Part shown: positions 16,370 to 24,981 of the stretch, piece by piece
How the letters are laid out: each line of letters begins with the position of its first letter
Position numbering within the stretch: the stretch's first letter is position 1
Source: Paenibacillus montaniterrae
GTDB taxonomy: Bacteria > Bacillota > Bacilli > Paenibacillales > Paenibacillaceae
Assembly (NCBI RefSeq): GCF_018403185.1
Contig: NZ_BOSE01000003.1
Location: 434,001 to 498,000 of the forward strand
Length of the DNA stretch: 64,000 nt
Reading direction: 5' to 3'
Program-made: the position numbers and the translations under genes
Notes under the pieces: generated by a model
What the model was told of the DNA's origin: nothing
Seen by the model: the letters and a program-made list of their open reading frames with translations, nothing else
Databases searched by the model: none

Positions 16370-18002
16370 GGTCATGCTGGTAGATGATGATTATCCTGTA
16401 CTTGAATATTTGGAGGAAGTGATAGATTGGAAAGGGCTTGGACTGGAGCTGATTGGCTTGCACGAAAATGGCCTGCAGGCTTTAGATGCAGTTCAGGCAG
16501 CGATGCCTGATATCGTCATTACCGATATTGGTATGCCGAAAATGGACGGCTTGCAGCTGCTGGAGCAGTTGAAGCAGATGAAGCCGGATATTCGCGCAGC
16601 GATTCTGAGCTGCCACAGTGATTTTCATTATGCGAAGCAGGCGCTTAAGCTGAAGGTGCATGACTATGTTATAAAGGACACGCTGCAGCCTGCCGAGCTA
16701 ACCAGCCTGCTGCAGCAATTCGTGCAAGCGCTCGATAAGGAGCAGCAGGTGCGGCATTACGACAGCCTGATGCGGTATACGGTTGATCGCAGCATGTCGA
16801 TCCTGCGCGAAAAGTTTATCGCCAGCACCATGCAGCAGCCGCTGCTGGGCGCGGAAAGCTGGCTGCAGGAGCTGAAGCAGCTTGGGCTGGAGTGGAAGCA
16901 CGGTGAAGAAGTGGTCATTGTTTGCTGTCGCCTGGATGAGCGCGAGCAATTAAGAAAGCGCTTTATGACGGAGGAGGTGCTGCGTTTTACGTTAAATAAT
17001 GCGCTCGAGGAGCTGCTTCAGCAAGCAGAACAGAGCGGCAAGCTTGAAGGCAGGCGAATGCTGCCGATTATCTATGAAACCTATCAATTTTTACTCGTCT
17101 ATCGCATGCCTGGCAGCTTGAAGGAGAACGGCTATGATCAGCTGCGCTCCTTGCTTCGATTTATACAGCAGCAATTTTCGCGCGATCTGCGGCTAGGCTT
17201 TTCTGCCTTGTTAAGCGGCAAATGTGCAAGCCCGGCCCAATTTAAGCAGGAGCTGGAGGAATTGCTGCAGGCTGAGACGATCTGGTTTTATCGGCAGTAT
17301 GGCACACTGCTGCTGGAAAAGCCGAGCTTGCAGCGCGAGCAGCAGCAAAGCATGCTGTTTCTTGATTCCTTCAAGGAGCGAATAATGGATTTGTACATGC
17401 GGCTTAATATCGATGAGATCCATCCGCTTATGAGTGAGTGGAGCTTCCATGTTCAAGAGCAAAAGCTTTCCCCTAAGCTGCTAAAGGATTGGCTGCTGCG
17501 GATTTCACTTGAAATGCGCAATCATAAGCTAATGTTTAGCGTCGAGCATTCCAGTGATTCGATTCATCGCCGGCTTTATGAGCTGGAAACGTTGCAGGAA
17601 ACCGTCGACTGGTTCATAAACCATTACATTGAGCTGGTTAGCCAGGTTAATCAATCGGCTCAGTTGAGCAAGCGCCATGAAATTGTAGAGGCGTATCAAT
17701 ATGTGCTGCGCCATCTTGATCGGAAAATTACGCTCGAGGAAGTGGCGAAGGCGTTGTACCTTAACCCGAGCTATTTCAGCCGCTTATTCAAAAAGGAAAC
17801 CGGCGAAACCTTTATTGAATACGTAACGAAAATGAAGCTGACGCGCGCCAAGCAAATGCTGCGTGAAACGCGCGATTCCGTCGGTAAAATTTGTGAATTG
17901 CTAGGCTACGACAATCAAAGCTACTTTATTAAGCTGTTTAAAAATGAAACTGGCGTCACGCCGGCAGAATATCGTGCGATGAAGCGCGGCGTAAACGTGT
18001 AG
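16356..18002 (+). CDS. Response regulator, YesN/AraC type
   Basis: This 548-residue protein has an N-terminal receiver domain with acidic pocket DDD (about 10-12) and phosphoacceptor Asp in ITDIGMPKMDG (about 56). A long linker region follows. A C-terminal AraC double helix-turn-helix spans about 440-545, including YFSRLFKKETGETFIEYV and VGKICELLGYDNQSYFIKLF. The start overlaps the kinase gene by 14 bp; ATG 16362 is an alternative. It should activate the sugar operon. Confidence 0.93.
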   Translation: MRMYKVMLVDDDYPVLEYLEEVIDWKGLGLELIGLHENGLQALDAVQAAMPDIVITDIGMPKMDGLQLLEQLKQMKPDIRAAILSCHSDFHYAKQALKLKVHDYVIKDTLQPAELTSLLQQFVQALDKEQQVRHYDSLMRYTVDRSMSILREKFIASTMQQPLLGAESWLQELKQLGLEWKHGEEVVIVCCRLDEREQLRKRFMTEEVLRFTLNNALEELLQQAEQSGKLEGRRMLPIIYETYQFLLVYRMPGSLKENGYDQLRSLLRFIQQQFSRDLRLGFSALLSGKCASPAQFKQELEELLQAETIWFYRQYGTLLLEKPSLQREQQQSMLFLDSFKERIMDLYMRLNIDEIHPLMSEWSFHVQEQKLSPKLLKDWLLRISLEMRNHKLMFSVEHSSDSIHRRLYELETLQETVDWFINHYIELVSQVNQSAQLSKRHEIVEAYQYVLRHLDRKITLEEVAKALYLNPSYFSRLFKKETGETFIEYVTKMKLTRAKQMLRETRDSVGKICELLGYDNQSYFIKLFKNETGVTPAEYRAMKRGVNV

Positions 18003-18091
18003 CACGTAAACAATTGTTGGAAACAGATGACTATAAGAAGCTGGCAGTATAGTTACACGCCTTAGTAGATTGGCACATTTATGGTTTAATA

Positions 18092-18223
18092 ATGCCATAT
18101 ACCCAAGCAAAATCTGATTGCCGCACATATCCGACCGGGGATACCGGTCCGCGGGGTCCAGAAGGAGACAATGGTCCGATTGGAGATACGGGGCCGACTG
18201 GCCATCACTGCTCTCTAACCTGA
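18092..18223 (+). pseudogene. Collagen-like gene fragment (43 codons)
   Basis: The frame reads a short non-collagen start and then G-x-y triplets (GDTGPRGPEGDNGPIG and GDTGPTG) before stopping. No Shine-Dalgarno is seen. It resembles the collagen-like gene at 26003 but lacks the C-terminal globular domain. The DNA after both ORFs is related: GCTCTCTAA followed by an ACTGAAGCAATCG hairpin. It is probably a deletion remnant, but a short real peptide cannot be excluded. Confidence 0.5.
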
Positions 18224-18242
18224 AAGGTTAGAGACAAAACCA

Positions 18243-18292
18243 TACTGAAGCAATCGACTAGCTTAATCAATTCCGCTCCGATTGCTTCAGTA
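18243..18292 (+). terminator. Hairpin after the collagen-like fragment
   Basis: The stem TACTGAAGCAATCG pairs perfectly with CGATTGCTTCAGTA. The following bases (TCTCCTGC) are only weakly U-rich. The same hairpin arms occur after the collagen-like gene at 26832-26876. The rest of the 18003-18414 gap holds only the fragment above and the YtrA promoter. Confidence 0.5.
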
Positions 18293-18354
18293 TCTCCTGC
18301 TATTAACCAGCAGAAAACTGCTCGACAAGACTAACTAAAAGCACCAGCGGCTGC

Positions 18355-18392
18355 TTGACAGCATGATTGTATTAGTGCCATAATACAATCAT
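18355..18392 (+). promoter_or_regulatory. Promoter with a perfect palindromic operator for the YtrA-type regulator
   Basis: A -35 TTGACA (about 18356-18361) and a -10-like CATAAT (about 18379-18384) enclose a perfect inverted repeat. The arm ATGATTGTATTA (18363-18374) is followed by a 6-bp spacer and TAATACAATCAT (18381-18392). The operator overlaps the core promoter, as expected for autorepression by the GntR-family protein encoded immediately downstream. Confidence 0.8.
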
Positions 18393-18414
18393 GGTAGGAG
18401 GCGGGTGAGGCAGA

Positions 18415-18789
18415 TTGCTTAATTTTTATGAGCTTCATTTAAATAATAAAGATCCTGTGTACATGCAGCTTGCATCGTATGTAAAGCGTCAAATTTTGCT
18501 GGGACATGCGGCGGCTGGCGACAGGCTGCCCTCGAGAAGAGAGATCGCCACACAGCTGAATATTAATCCGAATACGGTGCAGAAGGCGTTCAAGCTGATG
18601 GAGGATGAAGGTTATGTTCGCACGAGCAGTACGCAGGGCAGCATCATTTACATAGATGACACCATCTGCGCAAAAATAGAGGATGAGCTGATGAAGGGAT
18701 TGATTCGCGAGTTTATCGGTTCGGCCAAGGAGGTTAATCTTTCCTTCAAAAAGGTCGTGGAGCTTATTAGCGAGCTTTGGGAGGAATAG
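18415..18789 (+). CDS. GntR-family transcriptional regulator, YtrA subfamily
   Basis: This 124-residue protein starts at TTG 18415; GGTGAGG lies five bases upstream. The N-terminal winged helix carries GDRLPSRREIATQLNINPNTVQKAF (broken by one substitution in the usual YtrA pattern), followed by a short C-terminal helix pair with no ligand domain, characteristic of YtrA. Such repressors control the adjacent ABC exporter operon and often respond to cell-wall antibiotics or bacteriocins. The operator lies directly upstream, and a related site precedes the next gene. Confidence 0.92.
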   Translation: MLNFYELHLNNKDPVYMQLASYVKRQILLGHAAAGDRLPSRREIATQLNINPNTVQKAFKLMEDEGYVRTSSTQGSIIYIDDTICAKIEDELMKGLIREFIGSAKEVNLSFKKVVELISELWEE

Positions 18790-18794
18790 ATTTT

Positions 18795-18832
18795 TTTAAC
18801 TACATTGTACTAGTCATATAATACAGTTGAGG
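18795..18832 (+). promoter_or_regulatory. Second promoter/operator-like site before the ABC permease gene
   Basis: TTGTACTA-gtcata-TAATACAG resembles the YtrA operator (TTGTATTA-n6-TAATACAA) with the same 6-bp spacer, and overlaps a TATAAT -10 at 18817-18822. A weak -35 (TTTAAC, 18795-18800) is 16 bp upstream. It probably allows co-regulation of the permease operon. Confidence 0.6.
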
Positions 18833-18839
18833 TGAGGAC

Positions 18840-19610
18840 ATGAGGGCGTTTTATCGTTTGTTGAATTACGAGCTCGGAGAGCTGTTGCGCGGCGTGCTGC
18901 TGCTATGCGCCGCGCTTATAGCAGCGTCCTGGCTGCTGGTGCGCAATGAGCTGAAGCATTACAACAGCCAGGCTGTACATGAAAGATTCGAGGATGTGTA
19001 TCGTGCTTCGGGAATGCCGATCGTTTTTCTACTCTGCATGCTCGTATTGCTTGTATTATGGGCGAAGTCAATCTATTCGGCATATTGGGGCAGCAAGAGC
19101 ATTTATACACTTTTAACGCTGCCTGTAAAGCGAGCAGCGCTTTATTGGAGCAAGCTATGCGCATTTGGCATTAGTCTGATGCTGCTGTTAAGCTCACAGC
19201 TTGCAGGGTTTGTGCTTGCTTATCGCGTTATGGACAATAAGATCGCTGGCTACAGCGAGGGGCAATTTGAGATGAGCAACGGCTTGTTCCTTGCTTTTAT
19301 TCGTTCAGACTTTATGCGGCTGCTATGGTCGTACGATCCTGTTAATCTATTGTCTACCGCCAGTATAGTTATCGTTATCACTACCGGGCTCTATTACGGA
19401 GTCATTTGCGAGCGAAGCAAGCGCAAATGGGGCTGGGTACTGTTTCCAATCGCTATTTGGTTAATGATTGTCGTCATTAGCGCCAGATTGAATCCGGTAT
19501 ACGATTATCATACGCTGCAAATTGTGAGCTACAGCGCCGTATTGCTGGCGATTAGCGCGATTTTCATTTGGCATAGCATACATGTATTAAAAAAGGGAGC
19601 AATTGCGTAG
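18840..19610 (+). CDS. ABC exporter membrane subunit
   Basis: This is a 256-residue integral membrane protein with about six hydrophobic segments (starting near residues 14, 60, 105, 175, 200 and 230). It is of the ABC-2-like type found in Ytr/Bcr bacitracin-family operons. It has no ATPase motifs. It lies between the YtrA regulator and, beyond the IS element, the ATP-binding protein at 22758, which is its probable partner. Confidence 0.8.
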   Translation: MRAFYRLLNYELGELLRGVLLLCAALIAASWLLVRNELKHYNSQAVHERFEDVYRASGMPIVFLLCMLVLLVLWAKSIYSAYWGSKSIYTLLTLPVKRAALYWSKLCAFGISLMLLLSSQLAGFVLAYRVMDNKIAGYSEGQFEMSNGLFLAFIRSDFMRLLWSYDPVNLLSTASIVIVITTGLYYGVICERSKRKWGWVLFPIAIWLMIVVISARLNPVYDYHTLQIVSYSAVLLAISAIFIWHSIHVLKKGAIA

Positions 19611-19619
19611 GAGGCAAGC

Positions 19620-20930
19620 GTGATGAGAACTCAGATATGGGTAAGGGGGAAACGGCATATAGCGCTGCCGCTCGCGCTGTTGGCTGCTGTGTTTATCGTG
19701 TTCACACTAGCTCAGGTCATCGGGGCTAAGGAACAAGGGACGTATAAGATTGTAGATGAGTATGGCGATCGCGCGGTGCTTGAGGATGTCGCTATTCGCG
19801 GCAGCATTGTGGACGCCAATCACCGTACTGACTTTACATGGCAAGGAGCTGAAGTCAATACGGAAACAACGATTTATCCGCATGCGCAACATGAATGGCG
19901 CTATCGCTATGCTCCAGGCTTTTATGAGCGAATTGGCGATCATTATTATGCTGTGCACCTAGGCATGTGGATTCAAGATTATAGTATTTCCCGCCACACG
20001 TTTCGTGGCAACAAGCAGCTCGAACAGGAAACGGCCACGTTAACGGTTCCTGTAGCGCAAATTGAGGTTAAGGATGATAATAGCGCCGAATATACGAATA
20101 CACTGGCATTTGGCTTGGCTGGAGCTGGCGAGGATACGTTCTTTACGGCTGTGACAACGGATGGATATAAGGGCACGAATGGCATTTATAAGCTTGTGTA
20201 TAATGATTCAAGCCAGTATGTAGATCCAAGTGAGCGTCAGCCGTCGCTTCCGATTATGACATTCAGCTTGGATGCCAATGCGGACGATAATTCCTCAACC
20301 AGTATTGCGGTTTTAGGCTTGGAGGCGGTGGGCGACAAGCTCGCACTTATTTTGTTGAAGAATGATGCGCTCGTAATCGAAGGATATAGCACTGACGGTC
20401 AATGGCTTGGCGAGGCGGTTGCCTCTCCGTTTGCTCTGGTTGGCAATGAGCACGCAGAAGCCGAGAACAGCCCCAAGCATTATGAACAATATGAAGCCTA
20501 CAGCAATGCTGAAAGCAATTCGCTTAGCTTAAGCTTCCGCAGCAATCAAGGGCAGCGAACCGTTGTAAGTGTAGACTTCTCGGAAGAAATCAAGCTGGCC
20601 GATGTAACGACAATAAGCACTGACAGCAGCTCGCTGCGTGAGGATTACGATTATGAGCATGGAGCGAGATTTATAACATTTAAAAATGGAAGACTCTATT
20701 ATGCTGGCGCCTTCCGTGAGGTTGATGAAGACGGAGCTAACTATTTGAATGCGATGTCGCCTTTGAAATTTCTTGTCCACGTTTACGAGCATGGCGAGCA
20801 GATCTATAGAGGCGAGCTCGTGACAGATGTGAATGATGATTTGATTCGGATGCAAAATCGCAGCTTGCATGATTTTAGCTATGATGTTTTGCAGTATCGC
20901 AGCTTTTTTGAGGTGCGTATTGATGCATAG
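19620..20930 (+). CDS. Membrane-anchored hypothetical protein of the Ytr-like operon, 3' end rewritten by the IS insertion
   Basis: This is a 436-residue protein with a positively charged start and one N-terminal TM (about 14-36), then a large extracytoplasmic domain rich in beta-type sequence. I do not recognise a family. The start ATG 19623 is an alternative to the codon at 19620. The IS200/IS605 element is inserted after TTGAT at 20920-20924, so the last codon (Ala) and the TAG stop come from the IS. The first codon after the IS right end is TAA, so the ancestral protein ended one residue earlier. Function is probably preserved. Confidence 0.75.
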   Translation: MMRTQIWVRGKRHIALPLALLAAVFIVFTLAQVIGAKEQGTYKIVDEYGDRAVLEDVAIRGSIVDANHRTDFTWQGAEVNTETTIYPHAQHEWRYRYAPGFYERIGDHYYAVHLGMWIQDYSISRHTFRGNKQLEQETATLTVPVAQIEVKDDNSAEYTNTLAFGLAGAGEDTFFTAVTTDGYKGTNGIYKLVYNDSSQYVDPSERQPSLPIMTFSLDANADDNSSTSIAVLGLEAVGDKLALILLKNDALVIEGYSTDGQWLGEAVASPFALVGNEHAEAENSPKHYEQYEAYSNAESNSLSLSFRSNQGQRTVVSVDFSEEIKLADVTTISTDSSSLREDYDYEHGARFITFKNGRLYYAGAFREVDEDGANYLNAMSPLKFLVHVYEHGEQIYRGELVTDVNDDLIRMQNRSLHDFSYDVLQYRSFFEVRIDA

Positions 20931-21106
20931 TTTTCGCAAACTCACGACTTCAGTCATGAGTTAGAAAACTTCGGATAGGGCGTGGCTTGTGCGACGTTAA
21001 CTATCCGACACATGTTTAGGTGACGGTTACAATAATCCCTCTAATGTCAAGGTTTCTATAGGTAAATAACGCTGACATAGGTTAATCTTTAATCAGAGGT
21101 GATTAT

Positions 21107-21508
21107 ATGTCAGAAATAAAGCGTGGTCGTGGTTACGTCTATGCCATTCAGTACCACATCGTATGGTGCGTAACGTACCGACACAAGATACTTGTGGAAG
21201 AAATCGACGTAAGACTCAAAGAAATTCTTGTTCAGATTGCATCCGATAACAACTTCACTATAGCCGAAATTGAAAGCGACTCCGATCACATTCATCTCTT
21301 AGTAGAATGTACACCACAGCATTCAATATCTGGTATGATTAAAGCGTTAAAAGGTGTTTCCGCGAGACTTTTGTTTAAAGAGTTTCCTGAGATTAAAAAG
21401 AGATTGTGGGGAGGCCATCTTTGGAATCCTTCTTATTTTGTTGCAACAGTCAGTGAACATACAGAAGCGCAAATAAGAACGTATATCCAAAATCAGAAAG
21501 TGAAGTGA
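21107..21508 (+). CDS. tnpA: IS200/IS605 TnpA transposase (HUH/Y1)
   Basis: This 133-residue protein has the HUH motif HIHLLVE near residues 63-69. The single catalytic tyrosine lies in the C-terminal helix, in RTYIQNQ (about 127). It acts as a dimer on single-stranded DNA at the subterminal hairpins. It is full length with no frameshift. SD GAGGTGA precedes ATG 21107. The tnpB gene starts 6 bp after the stop. Confidence 0.95.
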   Translation: MSEIKRGRGYVYAIQYHIVWCVTYRHKILVEEIDVRLKEILVQIASDNNFTIAEIESDSDHIHLLVECTPQHSISGMIKALKGVSARLLFKEFPEIKKRLWGGHLWNPSYFVATVSEHTEAQIRTYIQNQKVK

Positions 21509-21514
21509 GAAGCA

Positions 21515-22618
21515 ATGGTAGTGAATAAAGCTTATAAATTCCGGATTTATCCCACGTCAGAACAAGCGACACTCATCAACAAGACGATTGGATGCGCTCG
21601 ATTTGTGTATAATCGTTTTCTAGCCCTATGGGGTGACACTTATAAAGAGACAGGAAAAGGCTTATCTTATGGAGCGTGTTCGGCTGAACTCACAAAACTA
21701 AAACAAGAAATAGACTGGTTGAAAGAACCAGACAAATTTTCTTTGCAAAATGCACTGAGGAATTTGAGTGACGCATACAATCGCTTTTTCAAAAAACAAA
21801 ACGATGCGCCTAAGTTTAAGAGTAAAAACAATCCTGTACAGTCTTATCAAACAAACTACACGAATGGAAATATTGAAATGGTAGACAATCGGATCAAGTT
21901 ACCTAAACTTGGACTAGTGAAATTTGCTAAAAGCCGTGAAGTGGAAGGGCGAATCCTGAACGCTACAATTACACGCAAGCCAAGCGGGAAATACTTTATA
22001 TCCGTGCTTGCAGAAGCCGACATCCAAGAGTTGCCTAAAACCGGCAAAGAAGTTGGCATCGATGTTGGCTTGAAAGATTTTGCAATTCTATCCAATGGCG
22101 TAGTAGTTGGCAACCCTAAATTCTTTCGCAGATGGGAAGAAAAACTGGCAAGGGCACAGCGTAAACTTTCACGCATGATGAAAGGCAGCAGCAACTGGAA
22201 CAAGCAGCGCATCAAAGTAGCGCGTATTCACGAGAAAATCATGAATGCTCGTACGGACTACTTGCATAAGATTTCAACGCATATTGTCAAAAACCACGAC
22301 ATCATTGCGATTGAAGATTTACAGGTAGCCAATATGGTCAAAAATCGTAAGTTAGCCAAGGCCATTCGTGAGGTATCCTGGTCGATGTTTCGTTCCATGC
22401 TAGCGTACAAAGCGCAGTGGTATGGCCGTATAGTAGTGGCTGTAGGCCCAACATTCGCATCTTCGCAATTATGCTCCTGCTGTGGCTATAAGCACAAAGA
22501 TGTAAAAAACTTGAAGTTGCGTGAATGGGACTGCCCGGAATGTGGAGAGCATCACGACCGAGACTTTAATGCAAGTCTGAACATTCTTGCCGAAGGCAAA
22601 AGACTTCTTGCTGTGTAA
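21515..22618 (+). CDS. tnpB: TnpB RNA-guided nuclease (IS605 OrfB)
   Basis: This 367-residue protein has all three RuvC acidic positions: Asp in [11 protein letters not shown] (about 183), Glu in IAIEDLQV (about 266) and Asp in DRDFNAS (about 350). It also has a four-cysteine zinc ribbon (CSCCG ... CPECG). TnpB uses an RNA transcribed from the right end to cut donor sites at the TTGAT-type TAM and so retain the element. The start at 21515 is a GTG-like codon just after the tnpA stop (SD AGAAGC is weak). Confidence 0.94.
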   Translation: MVVNKAYKFRIYPTSEQATLINKTIGCARFVYNRFLALWGDTYKETGKGLSYGACSAELTKLKQEIDWLKEPDKFSLQNALRNLSDAYNRFFKKQNDAPKFKSKNNPVQSYQTNYTNGNIEMVDNRIKLPKLGLVKFAKSREVEGRILNATITRKPSGKYFISVLAEADIQELPKTGKEVGIDVGLKDFAILSNGVVVGNPKFFRRWEEKLARAQRKLSRMMKGSSNWNKQRIKVARIHEKIMNARTDYLHKISTHIVKNHDIIAIEDLQVANMVKNRKLAKAIREVSWSMFRSMLAYKAQWYGRIVVAVGPTFASSQLCSCCGYKHKDVKNLKLREWDCPECGEHHDRDFNASLNILAEGKRLLAV

Positions 22619-22736
22619 TTCTTACACGAACTGTCGGAACGACAGGGTTAGCTTGGTGAATTTCTCTTCGTTAGAAGAGACTACCCAAGAATCTCGTGAC
22701 TTTAGTCATGAGAGGTTCAATAATCCGCTTTGTTAA
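22619..22736 (+). ncRNA. Probable omega/reRNA of TnpB with guide from the flank
   Basis: The region between the tnpB stop and the IS right end contains stems such as CTGTCGGAACGACAG (22629-22643), a GGTGAATTTCTCTTCGTTAGAAGAG hairpin (split here at its loop) and the terminal hairpin at 22693-22712. In IS605 systems the omegaRNA scaffold ends at the right boundary, and the next ~16 nt form the guide, here 22721-22736 beginning TAATCCGCTTTG. The scaffold may begin inside the tnpB 3' end. The exact ends are inferred. Confidence 0.6.
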
Positions 22737-22757
22737 GGGAAGAGAGGATGGCGTTCT

Positions 22758-23471
22758 ATGATCGAAATGAATCTGGTGGAAAAACAGTATCGAGGCAATC
22801 GCAATGTGCTGTTTGTTCCAGAATTAACGATACGTCCTGGAGAGGTCACGGCTATTTTGGGAGCAAACGGAAGCGGAAAAACGACACTGCTTAAAACGAT
22901 CATGGGGCTTGGCGAGGCCAACGTACAATACGGCTATATTTTAGTAGATGGCAAGCCGGTTCAGGAGCAATATGAGCAGCTCGCATTTATTACAGAGGAA
23001 GGCAGCTTTTTTCCAAATATGACGGCTGTGCAGTATGGGGAATTCCTTAACGATTTCTTCCCGCGCTTTGATCGTAGCCGTTATGAGCGGCTGCTGCAAT
23101 TTTTTGAGCTTGATCCTCATATCCGTATAAAGAGAATGTCCACCGGTCAGAAGGCGAAGCTGGAAATATGCGCGGGCTTCTCCAAGGGCGCGAAATATAT
23201 GTTGATGGATGAGCCGTTCAATGGCAAGGATATGTTTACGCGCCGTGATTTCTTAACGCTGATGATTTCCAGTTTGAAGGAGGATGAAGCGATCATTTTA
23301 ACGACACATATTATTGATGAAATTGAAAATGTCATTGATCGCGCCATTATTTTGCATCAAGGCCGCATTAAAGCCGATGTTATGATTGACGAGCTGCGTG
23401 AAGCTGGGCAAAGCTTGCCAGAGCTAATGGCGGAAAAGGCTGGCTATAAGCCTGGTAAGCTTCAGCTATAA
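22758..23471 (+). CDS. ABC transporter ATP-binding protein
   Basis: This 237-residue protein has Walker A GANGSGKTT (about 33-41) and Walker B YMLMDEP (about 150-156). Its signature is slightly degenerate, MSTGQKAKLEIC (about 130-141), as in YtrB/BcrA-like exporters. The switch histidine is in LTTHI. It is the probable ATPase for the membrane subunit at 18840; the IS element now lies between them, so it may depend on readthrough or on a promoter within the IS. SD GGGAAGAGAGG is upstream. Confidence 0.93.
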   Translation: MIEMNLVEKQYRGNRNVLFVPELTIRPGEVTAILGANGSGKTTLLKTIMGLGEANVQYGYILVDGKPVQEQYEQLAFITEEGSFFPNMTAVQYGEFLNDFFPRFDRSRYERLLQFFELDPHIRIKRMSTGQKAKLEICAGFSKGAKYMLMDEPFNGKDMFTRRDFLTLMISSLKEDEAIILTTHIIDEIENVIDRAIILHQGRIKADVMIDELREAGQSLPELMAEKAGYKPGKLQL

Positions 23472-23575
23472 TGAGAAAGAAATGAAGAGATTTGTTGAAA
23501 TGATGGAGAATCAATTGCCTGAATCTAGCGGAGTATACTACAATAGTTGGAAAGAGCTTAAAGGAGACATTTATT

Positions 23576-24085
23576 ATGGCTACTAAAAATTGCCCGACCT
23601 GCGGAGGAGCAGTTGACTATCGTGCTGCAGAATGCGGCTATTGCGGCTCAAGCTTTGCTGCTCAGTCGAACTTTCAGGCACCACCGCCGCCGCCACCTCC
23701 TAATCATTTATACGGGAATCAGCAAGCAGCGCCGTTTAACCAAGCTCAGGGCCAGCCGCCGCATTTCCAGCAGCATCATCAGCCATATGGGCACGCCCAA
23801 TCACAGCACTACCAACAGCCGTACGGACAACCGGGAATGCATCAATATGGTCAGCCCTATTATCAGCCTGTCTATCGCAATCCGAAAAACAAAATCGCTG
23901 CAGGGCTGCTCGGCATTTTTCTAGGAGGATTCGGCATTCATAAATTTTATTTGGGCCGCATCGGTTGGGGGATTGTATATCTGCTGTTTTGCTGGACCTA
24001 TATTCCGGCGATCGTCGGCTTTATTGAAGGTATTGTATACCTTGCCACGGATGAAGAACGTTTTCATATGAAGTACAGCAGATAA
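23576..24085 (+). CDS. Zinc-ribbon plus TM2-domain membrane protein
   Basis: This 169-residue protein has an N-terminal zinc ribbon CPTCGG...CGYCGS (residues 5-25) and a Pro/Gln/His-rich low-complexity segment (about 33-95) starting with a run of prolines. The C-terminal TM2 domain (about 102-165) has two hydrophobic helices flanking the G-x-F-G-x-H-x-F-Y-x-G motif. Function in bacteria is unknown. SD AAAGGAGA lies upstream of ATG 23576. Confidence 0.88.
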   Translation: MATKNCPTCGGAVDYRAAECGYCGSSFAAQSNFQAPPPPPPPNHLYGNQQAAPFNQAQGQPPHFQQHHQPYGHAQSQHYQQPYGQPGMHQYGQPYYQPVYRNPKNKIAAGLLGIFLGGFGIHKFYLGRIGWGIVYLLFCWTYIPAIVGFIEGIVYLATDEERFHMKYSR

Positions 24086-24096
24086 TGCTGCCACTC

Positions 24097-24140
24097 AAGC
24101 AGGAAGTGTCGGGAAGCTCCCAACGCTTCCTGCTTTTATT
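24097..24140. terminator. Bidirectional-looking terminator between convergent genes
   Basis: AAGCAGGAAGTGT pairs with ACGCTTCCTGCTT around a short loop, followed by TTATTTAT. It separates the TM2 gene from the convergent DJ-1/PfpI gene. Confidence 0.75.
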
Positions 24141-24149
24141 TATACTTAT

Positions 24150-24824
24150 TTAGCGTTGCTCAATTTCGTTGGAAACATCGCGCTCAAGATCAGAGCGGTA
24201 TAGCTCATAGGCTTTGTGATACTCCATCACGCGCGCTGTATCTGCAATGAACGTCTCGTCGTAGCCTGCGCGCCGCAGCAGGTGGAAGGCGAGCTCCATG
24301 CCTGACGAGATCCCGCCTGCAGTAATGATTCGTCCGCTGTCGACTACTCTTGCATAGCTGATTTTACAGGCTGGTGCAATTTCAGCCAGCCGCTCAATTG
24401 GCACCTTTCCTGCCTGTGAAGCCTCGAGCCGATCGGGCTCTTTACGATTGGTCGCGGCTATTCCATCAAGCAGCCTCATTTTCCCGTAAACCCAAGAGCC
24501 CGTGCATACGCTTGTTAGCAGGCAAGCCTCGGGCAGTGAGTCAATAAAGCGATGCAGTCTGGCGTTATGCATTTCCTGACGAGTTCCGAATCCGCCGGGA
24601 ATTAGAAAAGCATCCATATGCGGCTCATCCTGAAAGCTGTAATTCGGCATGACGGTCAAGCCAGCCTGAGTTTGAACAGGACGCAGCGCATCTGCGACAA
24701 GAAATGCCTCCAGCTCAGGGTCAAGTCGGCGAGCTACGGAAAATACGCCATAGGGAGCTGCATAATCGACAATTTCTGCATCCTTAAACACATAAATACC
24801 TAATCTAAAGCCTGATTTTATCAT
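24150..24824 (-). CDS. DJ-1/PfpI family protein
   Basis: This 224-residue protein has SD AGGAGGG. The class-I glutamine amidotransferase-like fold has the nucleophile cysteine in LLTSVCTGSW (about 103) and the upstream acidic residue in the N-terminal VFKDAEIVDYAAPYGVF region. GGFGTR marks the oxyanion loop. Members include isonitrile hydratases and transcription-factor-like amidases. There is no AraC HTH here, so a stand-alone enzyme or chaperone-like protein is likely. It is divergent from a LysR regulator, which probably controls it. Confidence 0.9.
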   Translation of the reverse strand: MIKSGFRLGIYVFKDAEIVDYAAPYGVFSVARRLDPELEAFLVADALRPVQTQAGLTVMPNYSFQDEPHMDAFLIPGGFGTRQEMHNARLHRFIDSLPEACLLTSVCTGSWVYGKMRLLDGIAATNRKEPDRLEASQAGKVPIERLAEIAPACKISYARVVDSGRIITAGGISSGMELAFHLLRRAGYDETFIADTARVMEYHKAYELYRSDLERDVSNEIEQR

Positions 24825-24938
24825 TTTATTTACCCTCCTGTTTCTTTACATGAATACCAGCCGCATTAACCATTTACAGTGGTTGAACTCCATGCTATCA
24901 TGATTGAAATCATTTGAATAACGAAATAGTTCGATACT

Positions 24939-24961
24939 ATCCATCGGATAATTCGATGGAT
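24939..24961. promoter_or_regulatory. Palindrome in the DJ-1/LysR divergent intergenic region
   Basis: Perfect arms ATCCATCG and CGATGGAT flank 7 bp, ending 20 bp before the lysR start. A second interrupted palindrome (AACCA-n7-TGGTT, 24868-24884) lies nearer the DJ-1 gene. Both fit LysR-type operators, but this is untested. Confidence 0.5.
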
Positions 24962-24981
24962 TCAAGAGGAGGAGGGACACT

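Larger units (their letters stand above)
20925..22720 (+). mobile_element. IS200/IS605-family insertion sequence, apparently intact
   Basis: The element lies 3' of TTGAT (20920-20924), the target/TAM motif known for ISDra2-like elements. The left end has a subterminal imperfect hairpin CTCACGAC-TTCA-GTCATGAG (20941-20960). The right end has CTCGTGAC-TTTA-GTCATGAG (22693-22712), followed by AGGTTCAA, the usual TCAA-type right cleavage end at 22720. It carries tnpA and tnpB in the same direction, both with catalytic residues. No terminal inverted repeats or target duplication are expected or seen. Confidence 0.92.

Noticed and set aside
20925-22720. IS element having destroyed the 436-residue gene
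   Set aside because: The stop supplied by the IS adds only one residue and the original stop lies directly after the element, so the coding sequence is effectively intact.
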